This document shows positions 7,508 through 17,147 of a stretch of DNA of 64,000 nucleotides, one piece after another. The translations under genes and the position numbers were made by a program. Below the pieces are notes generated by a model. It was given only the letters and a program-made list of their open reading frames with translations. It was not told the DNA's origin and searched no databases. The stretch is from positions 20,010 to 84,009 of the forward strand of contig NZ_WIND01000014.1 in assembly GCF_009697225.1 (NCBI RefSeq), read 5' to 3'. Source of the stretch: Halovulum marinum (lineage in GTDB: Bacteria; Pseudomonadota; Alphaproteobacteria; Rhodobacterales; Rhodobacteraceae). Within the stretch, counting starts at the first letter, position 1; every line of letters starts with the position of its first letter.

Positions 7508-10500
7508 ATGAAGATCGAACGCACTTTCACCCGTGAGGACACCGGCGCCTACGGTGGTATCGAGTTCCGCAAGACTTCGTCCGAGATCCGCAATCCGGAC
7601 GGGTCCGTCGTGTTTGCCCTGAACGACATCGAGGTGCCGGCCACCTTCAGCCAGGTTGCCTCGGACGTGCTGGCGCAGAAGTACTTCCGCAAGGCCGGCG
7701 TTCCCGCAGTCACCAGGAAGGTCGCCGAGAAGGGCGTTCCGGTCTTCATCCAGCGCAGCGTGCCCGACGAGGCGGCGCTTGCGAAACTGCCCGAGGACGA
7801 GCGCTACGGCAGCGAGTCCAGCGCCCGGCAGGTGTTCGACCGGCTGGCCGGCGCCTGGACCTACTGGGGCTGGAAGGGCGGCTATTTCTCGACCGAGGCC
7901 GACGCCCGCGCCTACTACGACGAGATGCGCCACATGCTGGCGGCGCAGATGGGCGCGCCGAACAGCCCGCAGTGGTTCAACACCGGCCTGCACTGGGCCT
8001 ATGGCATCGACGGGCCGGGGCAGGGGCATTTCTACGTCGACCACAAGACCGGCAAGCTGACCCGTTCGACCAGCGCCTACGAGCATCCGCAGCCGCACGC
8101 CTGCTTCATCCAGTCGGTGCGCGACGATCTGGTGAACGACGGCGGCATCATGGACCTGTGGACCCGCGAGGCGCGGCTGTTCAAGTACGGCTCGGGCACC
8201 GGCACCAACTTCAGTTCCCTGCGCGGCGCGAACGAGCCGCTGGGCGGCGGCGGCCGCTCCTCCGGGCTGATGAGCTTTCTGAAAATCGGCGATCGCGCCG
8301 CTGGCGCGATCAAATCAGGCGGGACAACCCGTCGGGCAGCGAAGATGGTGATCTGCGACATGGATCACCCGGACATCGAGGAGTTCATCAACTGGAAGGT
8401 GATCGAAGAGCAAAAGGTCGCTTCTCTGGTTGCCGGCTCCAAGGTGCACGAAGCGCGGCTGAACGAAATATTCGCAGCCGTGCGCAGCTGGGACGGGGCC
8501 GAAGCCGATGCCCTGGACCCTAAAAAGAACACCGGCCTGAAGGCCGCGATCAAGACGGCCCGCAAGGCCATGATCCCCGACACCTATGTGAAGCGTATTC
8601 TTCAGTACGCCGAACAGGGGTACACCTCGATCGAGTTCCCGACCTACGACACGGACTGGGATTCGGACGCGTACCTCACGGTGTCGGGGCAGAATTCCAA
8701 CAACTCGGTGCGCGTCACCGACGCCTTCCTGAGGGCGGTGCGCGAGGACGCCGACTGGGAGCTGGTGCGCCGCACCGACGGCAAGATCGCCAAGACGGTG
8801 AAGGCGCGCGACCTGTGGCAGCAGATCGGCCACGCCGCCTGGGCCTGCGCCGATCCCGGCATCCAGTTCCACGACACCATCAACGCCTGGCACACCTGCC
8901 CGGCGGATGGCCCGATCCGCGGCTCGAATCCGTGCTCGGAATACATGTTCCTGGACGACACCGCCTGCAACCTGGCGTCGATGAACCTGCTGACCTTCCT
9001 CAAGGACGGCCAGTTCGACGTCGACGGCTATGTGCATGCCACCCGGATCTGGATGCTGACGCTGGAAATCAGCGTGATGATGGCGCAGTTCCCCAGCCCG
9101 GCGATCGCCGAGCTGTCCTACAAGTTCCGCACCACCGGCCTTGGCTATGCCAACATCGGCGGGCTGCTGATGAACATGGGCCACGGCTACGACTCGGACG
9201 AGGGCCGGGCGCTGTGCGGCGCGCTGACCGCGATCATGACCGGCGTCTGTTACGCCACCTCGGCCGAGATCGCCAAGGAACTGGGGCCGTTCCCCGGCTA
9301 TGCCAAGAACGCCGAGGCGATGCTGCGGGTGATGCGCAACCACCGCCGCGCCGCCTATGGCGAGGCGTCGGGCTACGAGGGGCTGGCGGTGCTGCCGGTG
9401 GCGCTGGACCACGACAACTGTCCCGACGGGCGGCTGCTGAACCTGGCGCACGCGGTCTGGGACGAGGCGCTGAGCCTGGGCGAGGCGCACGGCTACCGCA
9501 ACGCACAGGCGACGGTGATCGCGCCGACCGGGACCATCGGGCTGGTGATGGACTGCGACACCACCGGGATCGAGCCGGACTTCGCGCTGGTGAAGTTCAA
9601 GAAGCTGGCCGGCGGCGGCTATTTCAAGATCATCAACCAGTCGGTGCCGGGCGCGCTGTCCAATCTGGGCTACACCCCGGCGCAGATCGAGGAGATCGTC
9701 GCCTATGCCGTGGGTCACGGCACGCTGGGCAACGCGCCGGACATCAACCCGACCTCGCTGATCGGCCACGGCTTCGGCAAGGACGAACTGGACAAGATCG
9801 AGGCCGCGCTGCCGACCGCGTTCGACATCCGCTTCGTGTTCAACCAGTGGACCCTGGGTGCCGATTTCTGCACGAAGGTGCTGGGCATCCCGGCCGAGAA
9901 GCTGAACGATCCGGGCTTCGACCTGCTGCGGCACCTGGGCTACTCGAAAGCGCAGATCGAGGCGGCGAACAACCACGTCTGCGGGACGATGACGCTGGAA
10001 GGCGCGCCGCACCTGAAGGACGCGCACCTGGGCGTGTTCGACTGCGCCAACCCCTGCGGCAAGATCGGCAAGCGCTACCTCAGCGTCGAAAGCCACATCC
10101 ACATGATGGCCGCGGCGCAGAGCTTCATCTCGGGCGCGATCTCGAAGACGATCAACATGCCCAACGACGCCACCGTCGAGGACTGCATGGCCGCCTACGA
10201 GCTCAGCTGGTCGCTGGGCACCAAGGCCAACGCGCTGTACCGCGACGGCTCCAAGCTCAGCCAGCCGCTGTCGGCGGCGCTGATCGACGACGACGAGGAC
10301 GAGGACGAGGCCGAGGAACTGCTGGCGCAGGGCCCCGCGGGCACCCGCGCCCAGGAAGTGGCCGAGCGGGTGATCGAGAAGGTGATCGTGAAGGAGCTGA
10401 TCCGCTCCAACCGCGAGAAGCTGCCCGAGCGCCGCAAGGGCTATACCCAGAAGGCGATCATCGGCGGGCACAAGGTCTACCTGCGCACCGGCGAATACGA

Positions 10501-11176
10501 GGACGGCTCCCTCGGCGAGATCTTCATCGACATGCACAAGGAAGGCGCCGCCTTCCGGGCGATGATGAACAACTTCGCCATCGCGGTGTCGGTCGGCCTG
10601 CAGTACGGCGTGCCGCTTGAGGAGTTCGTCGAGGCCTTCACCTTCACCCGGTTCGAGCCGGCGGGAATGGTGCAGGGCAACGACTCGGTCAAGAACGCGA
10701 CGTCGATCCTGGACTACATCTTCCGCGAACTGGCGATCAGCTATCTGGACCGCACCGACCTGGCGCATGTCGCGCCGCAGGGCACCGGCTGGGACGAGCT
10801 GGGCCGCGGCGAGGAAGAGGGCAGGTCCAACGTCTCGAAGGTCGAGCCGGATGTGGCGCAGGCCTCGATCGAGATGATCCGCCAGGTCAGCTCGACCGGC
10901 TACCTGCGCAAGCGGCTGCCGCAGGAGCTGATGGTGTTGCAGGGCGGCGCCTCGGCCAGCGCGCTGGCCCGCGGCATCGCCGGCGGCGGCGGCGCGGCGG
11001 CGGCGTCGCTGACCACGGTCGAGGCGGTCTCGGCCACGGTGCTGGACGAGCGCGCCAAGGCCAAGATGCAGGGCTACGAGGGCGATCCGTGCGGCGAGTG
11101 CGGGAACTTCACCCTGGTGCGCAACGGCACCTGCATGAAGTGCAACACCTGCGGCGGCACTTCAGGTTGTAGCTAA
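7508..11176 (+). CDS. nrdJ: Adenosylcobalamin-dependent (class II) ribonucleotide reductase
   Basis: This 1222-residue enzyme reduces ribonucleotides to deoxyribonucleotides using coenzyme B12, independent of oxygen. The catalytic N-x-C-x-E motif is N474-P-C476-S-E478. Other landmarks are [16 protein letters not shown] in the N-terminal part, the first active-site cysteine in PHACFIQSV, the phosphate-binding [11 protein letters not shown] stretch, and [10 protein letters not shown]. The C-terminus carries C-G-E-C plus [14 protein letters not shown], the redox/zinc-ribbon tail that regenerates the active-site disulfide. Length is typical of the large proteobacterial NrdJ. The ATG at 7508 starts the conserved M-K-I-E-R-x-F-T. 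It is transcribed alone, ends at a strong terminator and may be under NrdR control. Confidence 0.97.
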   Translation: MKIERTFTREDTGAYGGIEFRKTSSEIRNPDGSVVFALNDIEVPATFSQVASDVLAQKYFRKAGVPAVTRKVAEKGVPVFIQRSVPDEAALAKLPEDERYGSESSARQVFDRLAGAWTYWGWKGGYFSTEADARAYYDEMRHMLAAQMGAPNSPQWFNTGLHWAYGIDGPGQGHFYVDHKTGKLTRSTSAYEHPQPHACFIQSVRDDLVNDGGIMDLWTREARLFKYGSGTGTNFSSLRGANEPLGGGGRSSGLMSFLKIGDRAAGAIKSGGTTRRAAKMVICDMDHPDIEEFINWKVIEEQKVASLVAGSKVHEARLNEIFAAVRSWDGAEADALDPKKNTGLKAAIKTARKAMIPDTYVKRILQYAEQGYTSIEFPTYDTDWDSDAYLTVSGQNSNNSVRVTDAFLRAVREDADWELVRRTDGKIAKTVKARDLWQQIGHAAWACADPGIQFHDTINAWHTCPADGPIRGSNPCSEYMFLDDTACNLASMNLLTFLKDGQFDVDGYVHATRIWMLTLEISVMMAQFPSPAIAELSYKFRTTGLGYANIGGLLMNMGHGYDSDEGRALCGALTAIMTGVCYATSAEIAKELGPFPGYAKNAEAMLRVMRNHRRAAYGEASGYEGLAVLPVALDHDNCPDGRLLNLAHAVWDEALSLGEAHGYRNAQATVIAPTGTIGLVMDCDTTGIEPDFALVKFKKLAGGGYFKIINQSVPGALSNLGYTPAQIEEIVAYAVGHGTLGNAPDINPTSLIGHGFGKDELDKIEAALPTAFDIRFVFNQWTLGADFCTKVLGIPAEKLNDPGFDLLRHLGYSKAQIEAANNHVCGTMTLEGAPHLKDAHLGVFDCANPCGKIGKRYLSVESHIHMMAAAQSFISGAISKTINMPNDATVEDCMAAYELSWSLGTKANALYRDGSKLSQPLSAALIDDDEDEDEAEELLAQGPAGTRAQEVAERVIEKVIVKELIRSNREKLPERRKGYTQKAIIGGHKVYLRTGEYEDGSLGEIFIDMHKEGAAFRAMMNNFAIAVSVGLQYGVPLEEFVEAFTFTRFEPAGMVQGNDSVKNATSILDYIFRELAISYLDRTDLAHVAPQGTGWDELGRGEEEGRSNVSKVEPDVAQASIEMIRQVSSTGYLRKRLPQELMVLQGGASASALARGIAGGGGAAAASLTTVEAVSATVLDERAKAKMQGYEGDPCGECGNFTLVRNGTCMKCNTCGGTSGCS

Positions 11177-11282
11177 AAAAAGGAATCGTCCGGGCGCGGG
11201 GGCGCCGGTTCCCGGACAAGACGTTCAGGCCGCAGGCAATAAATATCGAGCAGCAAACCGAACGAGCCTGAAATGCGAGACT

Positions 11283-11311
11283 GAGGGGGTGGGGCACCAC
11301 CCCCTCTTTTT
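11283..11311 (+). terminator. Intrinsic terminator of nrdJ
   Basis: GAGGGGGTG (11283-11291) pairs with CACCCCCTC (11298-11306) and is followed by five T residues. A classical Rho-independent terminator about 105 bases after the nrdJ stop. Confidence 0.9.
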
Positions 11312-11496
11312 GCGTCATTGGATGATCGACCCGTCCGTCGCACCGCGCCGAGATCATCGCCTCGGTGCGGTCGACGACGACGCTGCCATCGTACAATCGC
11401 TGCGCGGTCATGTTCCGGATCCGAAGGCGCCGGGCGGTTCACTTGAGCGTCAGGCGAGCGTGAGCCGCAGCGATTGTCCGCTGCGGCCATAGTCTG

Positions 11497-11530
11497 CGCC
11501 AATGGGGTTTCGAGGCGGAATTTATTGGCG
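11497..11530. promoter_or_regulatory. Candidate regulator site (CGCCAAT ... ATTGGCG)
   Basis: A perfect 7-bp inverted repeat separated by 20 bases, 48 bases before the acyl-CoA dehydrogenase start. GCGCCAA and TTGGC also occur as a dyad in the divergent promoter at 17085-17100, so both may bind the LysR protein encoded at 14909-15835. Inference only. Confidence 0.35.
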
Positions 11531-11578
11531 GCGCCCACACGGATTTGCGACCTTGCGCCCACAGCGACAGGAGACGCC

Positions 11579-12757
11579 ATGACCGTGTTCGACCCGACCT
11601 CCGAATATGCCCCGATCCGCGAGGGCGTCGCCCGGGTGTGCGCGCGGTTTCCGGGCGAGTACTGGCGCCGGCTTGACGCCGAGCGCGCCTATCCGGCCGA
11701 ATTCGTGGCCGCGCTCAGCGAGGCGGGGTTCCTGTCGGCGATGATCCCCGAGGACTACGGCGGCTCGGGGCTGAACCTGACCGCCGCCGCGGTGATCCTC
11801 GAGGAGATCCACCGCCAGGGCTGCAACGCCGCCGCCTGCCACGCGCAGATGTACACCATGGGCACCGTGCTGCGGCATGGCAGCGAGGCGCAGAAGAAGG
11901 CGTATCTGCCCGGCATCGCCGACGGCTCGCTGCGGCTGCAGGCGTTCGGGGTGACCGAGCCGACCAGCGGCACCGACACGCTGGCGCTGAAGACCACCGC
12001 GCGGCGCGACGGCGACGACTACGTGGTCAACGGCCAGAAGATCTGGATCTCGCGCGCCGAGCATTCCGACCTGATGGTGCTGCTGGCCCGTACCACGCCG
12101 CGCGACCAGGCCGCCTCGCGTACCGACGGGCTGTCGGTGTTCCTGGTCGATCTGCGCGAACTGCGCGGCAACGGCGTCGAGATCCGCCCGATCCGCACCA
12201 TGATCAACCACGCCACCACCGAGATCTTCTTCGACAACGCCCGCATCCCCGCCAGCGCGCTGATCGGCGAGGAGGGGCAGGGCTTCCGCTATATCCTGTC
12301 GGGGATGAACTCGGAACGGATCCTGATCGCGGCCGAGTGTATCGGCGATGCGAAATGGTTCATCGACACCGCCTCGGCCTATGCCAGGGAGCGGGTCGTT
12401 TTCGGCACGCCCATCGGTCAGAATCAGGGCATCCAGTTCCCGCTGGCCCGCGCCTATGCCCACATGCTGGCCGCCGAGGCGATCGTCTATCGCGCGGCCG
12501 GCCTGTACGATGCGGGGCACAATCCGGGGGTCGAGGCGAACAGCGCCAAGATGCTGGCCGCCGACGCCAGCTGGGAGGCCGCCGAGGCCTGCCTGCAGAC
12601 CCACGGCGGCTTCGGTTTCGCCGAGGAATACGACGTCGAGCGCAAGTTCCGCGAGGCGCGGCTGTACCAGGTGGCGCCGATCTCGACCAACCTGATCCTG
12701 TGCTTCCTGGCCGAGCGTGTGCTGGGCCTGCCGAAATCCTACGGGCCGAGGGGCTGA
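11579..12757 (+). CDS. Acyl-CoA dehydrogenase family protein
   Basis: 392-residue flavoprotein that would oxidise an acyl-CoA to the 2,3-enoyl-CoA, passing electrons to ETF. It has the family signature region F-G-V-T-E-P-T-S-G-T-D (about 123-133), W-I-S-R-A-E-H and F-R-Y-I-L-S-G-M-N-S-E-R. The usual C-terminal catalytic glutamate (YEGT type) is replaced by Q-V-A-P-I-S-T-N. E246 in M-N-S-E-R-I-L sits where isovaleryl-CoA dehydrogenase has its base, suggesting a branched substrate. It is first in an operon with MmgE/PrpD and a hydratase, both in the same orientation at 3-base and overlapping spacing. AGGAG supports the ATG at 11579. Substrate unknown. Confidence 0.9.
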   Translation: MTVFDPTSEYAPIREGVARVCARFPGEYWRRLDAERAYPAEFVAALSEAGFLSAMIPEDYGGSGLNLTAAAVILEEIHRQGCNAAACHAQMYTMGTVLRHGSEAQKKAYLPGIADGSLRLQAFGVTEPTSGTDTLALKTTARRDGDDYVVNGQKIWISRAEHSDLMVLLARTTPRDQAASRTDGLSVFLVDLRELRGNGVEIRPIRTMINHATTEIFFDNARIPASALIGEEGQGFRYILSGMNSERILIAAECIGDAKWFIDTASAYARERVVFGTPIGQNQGIQFPLARAYAHMLAAEAIVYRAAGLYDAGHNPGVEANSAKMLAADASWEAAEACLQTHGGFGFAEEYDVERKFREARLYQVAPISTNLILCFLAERVLGLPKSYGPRG

Positions 12758-12760
12758 GCC

Positions 12761-14092
12761 ATGACCCTGACCGACGAGGTGCTCGACCTGGCCGCGCTGC
12801 CGGACGACGCGATTCCGGACGAGGTTCTGGCGCTGGGCCGGGCATCGCTGCTGGACTGGCTGTGCTGCGGCCGCGCCGGGGTCGCGGAACCCCTGGCGGA
12901 CAAGCTGCGCGCCTTCGCGGCATCCGAGGGCGGCACGCCCGTTGCCTCGGTGTTCGGCGCCGGGCGCGCGCCTGCGCGGATGGCGGCGCTGGTCAACGGC
13001 GCCACCAGCCACGCGCTGGACTATGACGACACCCATTTCGACCACGTCGGCCACCTGTCGGTGGGCATCTACCCCGCGGCACTGGCGGTCGGCGAGGCCG
13101 AGGGCCGTTCCGCCACCGAGGTGGTGAGCGCGTTCGTGCTCGGGGCCGAGGCGGCGATCCGCGTCGGCCGCGTGCTGGGCGCGGCGCACTACAACCGCGG
13201 CTTCCACCAGACCGCCACCGCCGGGGCATTCGGCGCCACCGTCGCCGCGGGCCGGCTGATGCGGCTGGAGCGCGCGGCGATGCGCGCGGCGCTGGGCCTG
13301 TGCGCGACCCGCGCCTCGGGGCTGAAGTCGCAGTTCGGCACCATGGGCAAGCCCTACAACGCCGGGATCGCGGCGGCGAACGGCGTCGAGTGCGCGGCGC
13401 TGGCGCGGCTGGGGCTGACCTCGGCCGACGACGGGCTGAGCGGGCCGCAGGGCTTCGTGCCGACGCACAGCGACGCGCCGGACGAGGCGTCCGCGCCGCC
13501 GCCGTTCCGGTTCGCGGCGAACAAGTACAAGTTCCACGCCTGCTGCCACGGCACCCACGCGATGATCGAGGCGCTGCTGGCGGCTGGGGCGGGGCAGGCG
13601 GTGCCCGCCGGCGACGTGGCCGCGATCGAGCTGCGCACCAACCCGCGCTGGCTGCGGGTCTGCGACATCAAGGCCCCGCGCACCGGGCTGGAGGTGAAGT
13701 TCAGCTATGCCTGGCTGGCCGGGATGGTGCTGTCGGGCCTGCGCACCGGCGACGACCGGGTGTTCGTGGACGCGCTGGCCGGGGATCCGGATCTGGCCGC
13801 CTTCGCGCGGAAGGTGACGGTGGCCGGCGACGACAGCCTCACCGACATGCAGGCCGCGGGCGTCCTGACGCTGACCGACGGCCGGACGATCCCGCTGGCG
13901 CACGATCTCGACGCGCCGCTGCCCGTCGCCGAGCTGACCGCCAGGCTGCAGGCCAAGGCCCGCGCGGTGCTGGATGACGGCGCCGCGCCGCTGCTGGCGG
14001 CGCTGGCGGGCGCCGACGCGCTGACGGCGGCGGACCTTGGCGCGCTGGTGCGCGCCGGGCGGCTGGAGGGGGATGCGCATGAACGGGCATGA
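12761..14092 (+). CDS. MmgE/PrpD family protein
   Basis: 443 residues, the usual length of the MmgE/PrpD fold, whose members include 2-methylcitrate dehydratase and cis-aconitate decarboxylase (itaconate formation). Typical segments are L-D-W-L-C-C-G-R near residue 25-35, G-A-T-S-H-A-L-D-Y-D-D-T-H near 85-95, the A-L-G-L-C-A-T-R-A-S-G-L stretch near 175, K-P-Y-N-A-G-I-A-A near 195 and K-F-H-A-C-C-H-G-T-H near 250-260. The start lies 3 bases after the dehydrogenase stop. The 3' end overlaps the hydratase gene by 14 bases, so translation is coupled. Its reaction in this pathway cannot be told from sequence; a dehydratase or decarboxylase of a tricarboxylate-like compound is likely. Confidence 0.88.
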   Translation: MTLTDEVLDLAALPDDAIPDEVLALGRASLLDWLCCGRAGVAEPLADKLRAFAASEGGTPVASVFGAGRAPARMAALVNGATSHALDYDDTHFDHVGHLSVGIYPAALAVGEAEGRSATEVVSAFVLGAEAAIRVGRVLGAAHYNRGFHQTATAGAFGATVAAGRLMRLERAAMRAALGLCATRASGLKSQFGTMGKPYNAGIAAANGVECAALARLGLTSADDGLSGPQGFVPTHSDAPDEASAPPPFRFAANKYKFHACCHGTHAMIEALLAAGAGQAVPAGDVAAIELRTNPRWLRVCDIKAPRTGLEVKFSYAWLAGMVLSGLRTGDDRVFVDALAGDPDLAAFARKVTVAGDDSLTDMQAAGVLTLTDGRTIPLAHDLDAPLPVAELTARLQAKARAVLDDGAAPLLAALAGADALTAADLGALVRAGRLEGDAHERA

Positions 14093-14912
14093 GGACTGGA
14101 TCGGCCGCAGCGCCAGCCGCGACGATCTGGTCAGCGCGCGGCTGGTGGCGCAGTACCGCACCACGCTTGGCGCGCTGTGCGGCCCGGGCGAGGTTCCGGC
14201 GGGCTTCCACTGGTGCCTGGCGCCGGACATCTTCCCGGCCGGCGAGCTGGGCCGCGACGGCCATCCGCGCCCGGGGCTGGTGGTGCCGGAACTGCCGCTG
14301 CCGCGCCGGATGTGGGCCGGGGGCGAGATTTCGTTCCACGCGCCCTTCGCGGTGGGCGAGACCGTCACCCGCACCTCGACGGTCCGCGACATCACCTTCA
14401 AGACCGGCCGCAGCGGGCGGCTGGGCTTCGTCGCCGTCGACCACGACTACGCGGCCGGCGGCGCGGCGCGGCTGACCGAGCGGCACGACATCGTCTATCG
14501 CGAGGACCCGACGCCGGGACAGGCGACCGCGACGCCCGAGCCGGGCGCGGACTGGACCCCGCTCCGGGCGTGGACCGTGACGCCCGATCCGACGTTGCTG
14601 TTCCGGTACTCGGCGGTCACCTTCAACGGTCACCGGATCCACTACGACCAGCCCTATGCCACCGCGGTCGAGGGCTATGACGGGCTGGTGGTGCACGGGC
14701 CGCTGCAATCGAGCTGGATGCAGAACCTGGCGGCCGAGATCCTCGGCGCGCTGCCGGCGCGTTTCCGCTATCGCGGGCTGTCGCCGCTGGTGGCGGGACA
14801 GGCCGTCACCGTCGAGGCGCGCGAAACCGGCGACGGGCTGGAGCTGCGCGTGTGCCGCGATGCCGACGGCGTGGTGACGATGCAGGCCAGCGCCGCTCCG
14901 GCGGGGATCTAG
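14079..14912 (+). CDS. HTD2/MaoC-type enoyl-CoA hydratase (mesaconyl-/itaconyl-CoA hydratase-like)
   Basis: 277-residue double hot-dog hydratase. The N-terminal part has the WHWCLAPD-like F-H-W-C-L-A-P-D and M-W-A-G-G-E-I-S-F. The C-terminal part carries the catalytic R-Y-S-A-V-T-F-N-G-H-R-I-H-Y-D and E-G-Y-D-G-L-V-V-H-G-P-L, as in fungal HTD2 and mesaconyl-C4-CoA hydratases. It should add water to an unsaturated dicarboxyl-CoA. Starts at 14073 and 14079 are possible; 14079 is preferred because GGAGGGGG (14066-14072) is then properly spaced. Its stop overlaps the convergent lysR stop by a few bases. With the CoA-transferase (27721) and CitE-like lyase (26644) it completes an itaconate-type route. 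Confidence 0.85.
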   Translation: MNGHEDWIGRSASRDDLVSARLVAQYRTTLGALCGPGEVPAGFHWCLAPDIFPAGELGRDGHPRPGLVVPELPLPRRMWAGGEISFHAPFAVGETVTRTSTVRDITFKTGRSGRLGFVAVDHDYAAGGAARLTERHDIVYREDPTPGQATATPEPGADWTPLRAWTVTPDPTLLFRYSAVTFNGHRIHYDQPYATAVEGYDGLVVHGPLQSSWMQNLAAEILGALPARFRYRGLSPLVAGQAVTVEARETGDGLELRVCRDADGVVTMQASAAPAGI

Positions 14913-15835
14913 ACCAGCGTGCCCTCCCAGTGGCCCTTCTCGACCAGCTCGCGCGCGACATCCAGCGTCAGCTGCTCGACCGCGCGGCAGGCGCGGCTCA
15001 TTACCCGCGCCGGGTTGTTGACCAGATAGACCGGGCGGGTCATCCGCGGCTCGATGATCGGCGCGCGCAGCAACTCGCCCCGCCTGACGAAATCGGCGGC
15101 GGCGACCGGGGCGAAGATCGCGTAGCCCGAGCCGCGGGCGACCAGCTCCTTGATCTGCGTCATCGCGTCCATCTCGATCACCACGTTCAGCTTCACGCCG
15201 TTCGCCGCCGCATAGCGCTCGATGCAGTGCCGCAGCCCGGCCGAGGGCAGGATCATGTCCACCTTCGCCAGCTCGCGCAGCGGCACCGGCGTGCCCGGCG
15301 GCGTGTCCAGCGGCCAGGCGTCGGGGGCCGAAAAGAACACCAGTTCCTCGTCCATCACGTGCTGCACCCGGAAGTGGCCGGCGTCCTCCAGGTCATAGAT
15401 GAAGCCGATATCGACGGTGCCGTCCTGCACCCAGTGCTTCAGATAGCCGCTCATCGCCTCGACCGCGCGCAGCCGCACCTCGGGCAGCTCCAGCCGCACG
15501 GTCTCGGCCAGCGCCACCGACATCACCATCGACACCGACGGCGGCATGCCGAAGGTGACGCGGCCGCGCACCGTGCCGCCCAGCTCGCGCATGTCCTCGA
15601 CGCAGCGGTCCAGGCTCTCGCAGATCCGGCGCGCGTGCTCGACCAGCACCCAGCCCTCTTCGGTCAGCAGCGTGCCGCGCGGGCTGCGCTCGACCAACTT
15701 GACGCCCAGCTCCTCCTCCATCCGCTGCACGTGCTGCGACAGCGACGGCTGCGCCACGCCGATCGCCTGCGCCGCCGCGGAGATCGACGGCGCCTCGGAG
15801 ATCGCCAGGAAGTACCGCAGGTGCCGGATGTCCAT
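14909..15835 (-). CDS. LysR-family transcriptional regulator
   Basis: 308 residues with the N-terminal winged helix-turn-helix (MDIRHLRYFLAISEAPSISA, then A-A-Q-A-I-G-V-A-Q-P-S-L-S-Q-H-V-Q-R-M-E, residues 1-60) and a C-terminal inducer-binding domain (from about residue 90, GRVTFGMPPSVS). It lies 10 bases after the alcohol dehydrogenase gene and is probably co-transcribed with it. The shared promoter region (16971-17147) faces the cyclase-liv operon, so this protein is the likely activator of the island, responding to a pathway intermediate. Possible targets are the dyads at 17074-17100 and 11497-11530. Confidence 0.95.
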   Translation of the reverse strand: MDIRHLRYFLAISEAPSISAAAQAIGVAQPSLSQHVQRMEEELGVKLVERSPRGTLLTEEGWVLVEHARRICESLDRCVEDMRELGGTVRGRVTFGMPPSVSMVMSVALAETVRLELPEVRLRAVEAMSGYLKHWVQDGTVDIGFIYDLEDAGHFRVQHVMDEELVFFSAPDAWPLDTPPGTPVPLRELAKVDMILPSAGLRHCIERYAAANGVKLNVVIEMDAMTQIKELVARGSGYAIFAPVAAADFVRRGELLRAPIIEPRMTRPVYLVNNPARVMSRACRAVEQLTLDVARELVEKGHWEGTLV

Positions 15836-15845
15836 CGCGCCGCCT

Positions 15846-16970
15846 TCAGTCGAACTCGATCACCTGGCGGATCGCGGTGCCGTCGTCCAGCTGGTCCATC
15901 GCCAGGTTGATCTGCTCCAGCCGCAGCCGGTGCGTCAGCATCTTCTCGACCGGCAGCCTGCCCTGCGCGTGCAGCGCGAACATCCGCGGCAGGTCGCGCT
16001 GCGGCACGCACGAGCCGATGTAGCTGCCCTTCAGCGTGCGCTCCTCGGCGACCAGCTTCAGCGCGTTCAGCGGCATCCGCGCGTCGGGGTGGGGCAGGCC
16101 GGCGGTCACCGTGGTGCCGCCCCGGCAGGTGCAGTCGTAGGCGGTCTCCAGCGCCCGGACCGAGCCGGCCAGTTCCAGCGCCACGTCGACCCCGCCGCCG
16201 GTCAGCTCGCGGATCGCCTCGGCGGTGTGCTCGTCGGCCCTGACGGTGTGCGTCGCGCCCATTGCAAGGGCGGTTTCCATCTTCGTCTCGAACGGATCGA
16301 CGGCGATGATCTGGCCGGCGCCGGCGGCGGCGGCCCCCAGGATCGCCGACAGCCCGACCCCGCCCAGCCCGAACACCGCGACCTTGGAGCCGGGGCGAAC
16401 CCGCGCGGTGTTGAACGCCGCGCCCGCGCCGGTCAGCATCGCGCACGAGAACAGCGCCGAGACATGCGGCGGCAGGTCGGCCTCGACCTTGACCAGGCTC
16501 TGCCGCGCCAGCACCGCGTGGGTGGCGAAGGCCGAGACGCCGACATGGTGGTTCACCGGCTGCCCGTCGATCGACAGCCGCCGGTGGCCGGTCATCAGCT
16601 CGCCCGCGCCGTGGTGTCTGGCGGCGCGGGTGCACAGCGCCGGGCGCCCCTCGGCGCACGGTGTGCAGCTGCCGCAGCCGGGGGCGAAGATGCACACGAC
16701 GTGATCGCCCGGCGCCAGGTCCTCGACCCCCGGACCGACCGCCTCGACGAAGCCCGACGCCTCGTGGCCCAGCACCATCGGCACCGGCCGCGGCCGCGTG
16801 CCGTTGATCACCGACAGGTCTGAATGGCACACGCCCGCTGCGGCGACGCGGATCAGCACCTCGCCGCGGCCGGGATCGTCCAGGGTCACCTCGCGCACGG
16901 TCAGCGCCCCGGCCTTGTCGAAATCGCGCGCGATCCCGCCGCGCTCCAGCACCGCCGCCGTGATTTTCAT
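15846..16970 (-). CDS. Zinc-dependent alcohol dehydrogenase
   Basis: 374-residue class III-like medium-chain dehydrogenase that oxidises an alcohol with NAD. It shows the catalytic zinc site (A-A-G-V-C-H-S-D and G-H-E-A-S-G-F-V-E), the structural zinc cluster (C-I-F-A-P-G-C-G-S-C-T-P-C-A-E-G and later C) and the Rossmann motif G-L-G-G-V-G-L near residue 200. Q-L-D-D-G at the C-terminus is typical. It heads a minus-strand pair with lysR and faces the cyclase-transporter operon. With the aldehyde dehydrogenase at 22850 it could turn an imported alcohol into an acid. Substrate unknown. Confidence 0.92.
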   Translation of the reverse strand: MKITAAVLERGGIARDFDKAGALTVREVTLDDPGRGEVLIRVAAAGVCHSDLSVINGTRPRPVPMVLGHEASGFVEAVGPGVEDLAPGDHVVCIFAPGCGSCTPCAEGRPALCTRAARHHGAGELMTGHRRLSIDGQPVNHHVGVSAFATHAVLARQSLVKVEADLPPHVSALFSCAMLTGAGAAFNTARVRPGSKVAVFGLGGVGLSAILGAAAAGAGQIIAVDPFETKMETALAMGATHTVRADEHTAEAIRELTGGGVDVALELAGSVRALETAYDCTCRGGTTVTAGLPHPDARMPLNALKLVAEERTLKGSYIGSCVPQRDLPRMFALHAQGRLPVEKMLTHRLRLEQINLAMDQLDDGTAIRQVIEFD

Positions 16971-17073
16971 GCCGTCCTCCGCTTGGGGTTGTGCGATCGG
17001 TCGCAGTCTATGGCGTTTTCCGGTTCGCCGCAGGGCTGCGGATCGGGTAATAGGATTAAGCTATGGCGGAAAT

Positions 17074-17100
17074 TGCGCCAAGATATTGGCCGGGGCAACC
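17074..17100. promoter_or_regulatory. Candidate LysR operator in the divergent promoter
   Basis: Two overlapping dyads: TGGCG (17074-17078) with CGCCA (17086-17090), and GCCAA-GATA-TTGGC (17087-17100). They lie between adh-lysR (minus) and the cyclase-liv operon (plus), where a LysR autoregulator normally binds. Confidence 0.4.
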
Positions 17101-17147
17101 CGTCTTCCATACGCTTCGCTGCAACAAGACTTTTTGGGGAGGATAAC

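Larger units (their letters stand above)
11177..11578. other. Gene-free stretch between nrdJ and the catabolic island
   Basis: 402 bases. The first half holds the nrdJ terminator (11283-11311). The second half is the presumed promoter region of the acyl-CoA dehydrogenase operon and contains the CGCCAAT/ATTGGCG dyad (11497-11530). Small open frames here have no family features. AGGAG before 11579 is the ribosome site. Confidence 0.6.

Noticed and set aside
8315..10768. Long minus-strand open frame (817 codons) opposite nrdJ
   Set aside because: Its translation is Arg/His/Gln/Gly-rich with no recognisable motifs and lies wholly inside a well-supported gene. In DNA of about 70% GC such antisense frames arise because stop codons are rare.
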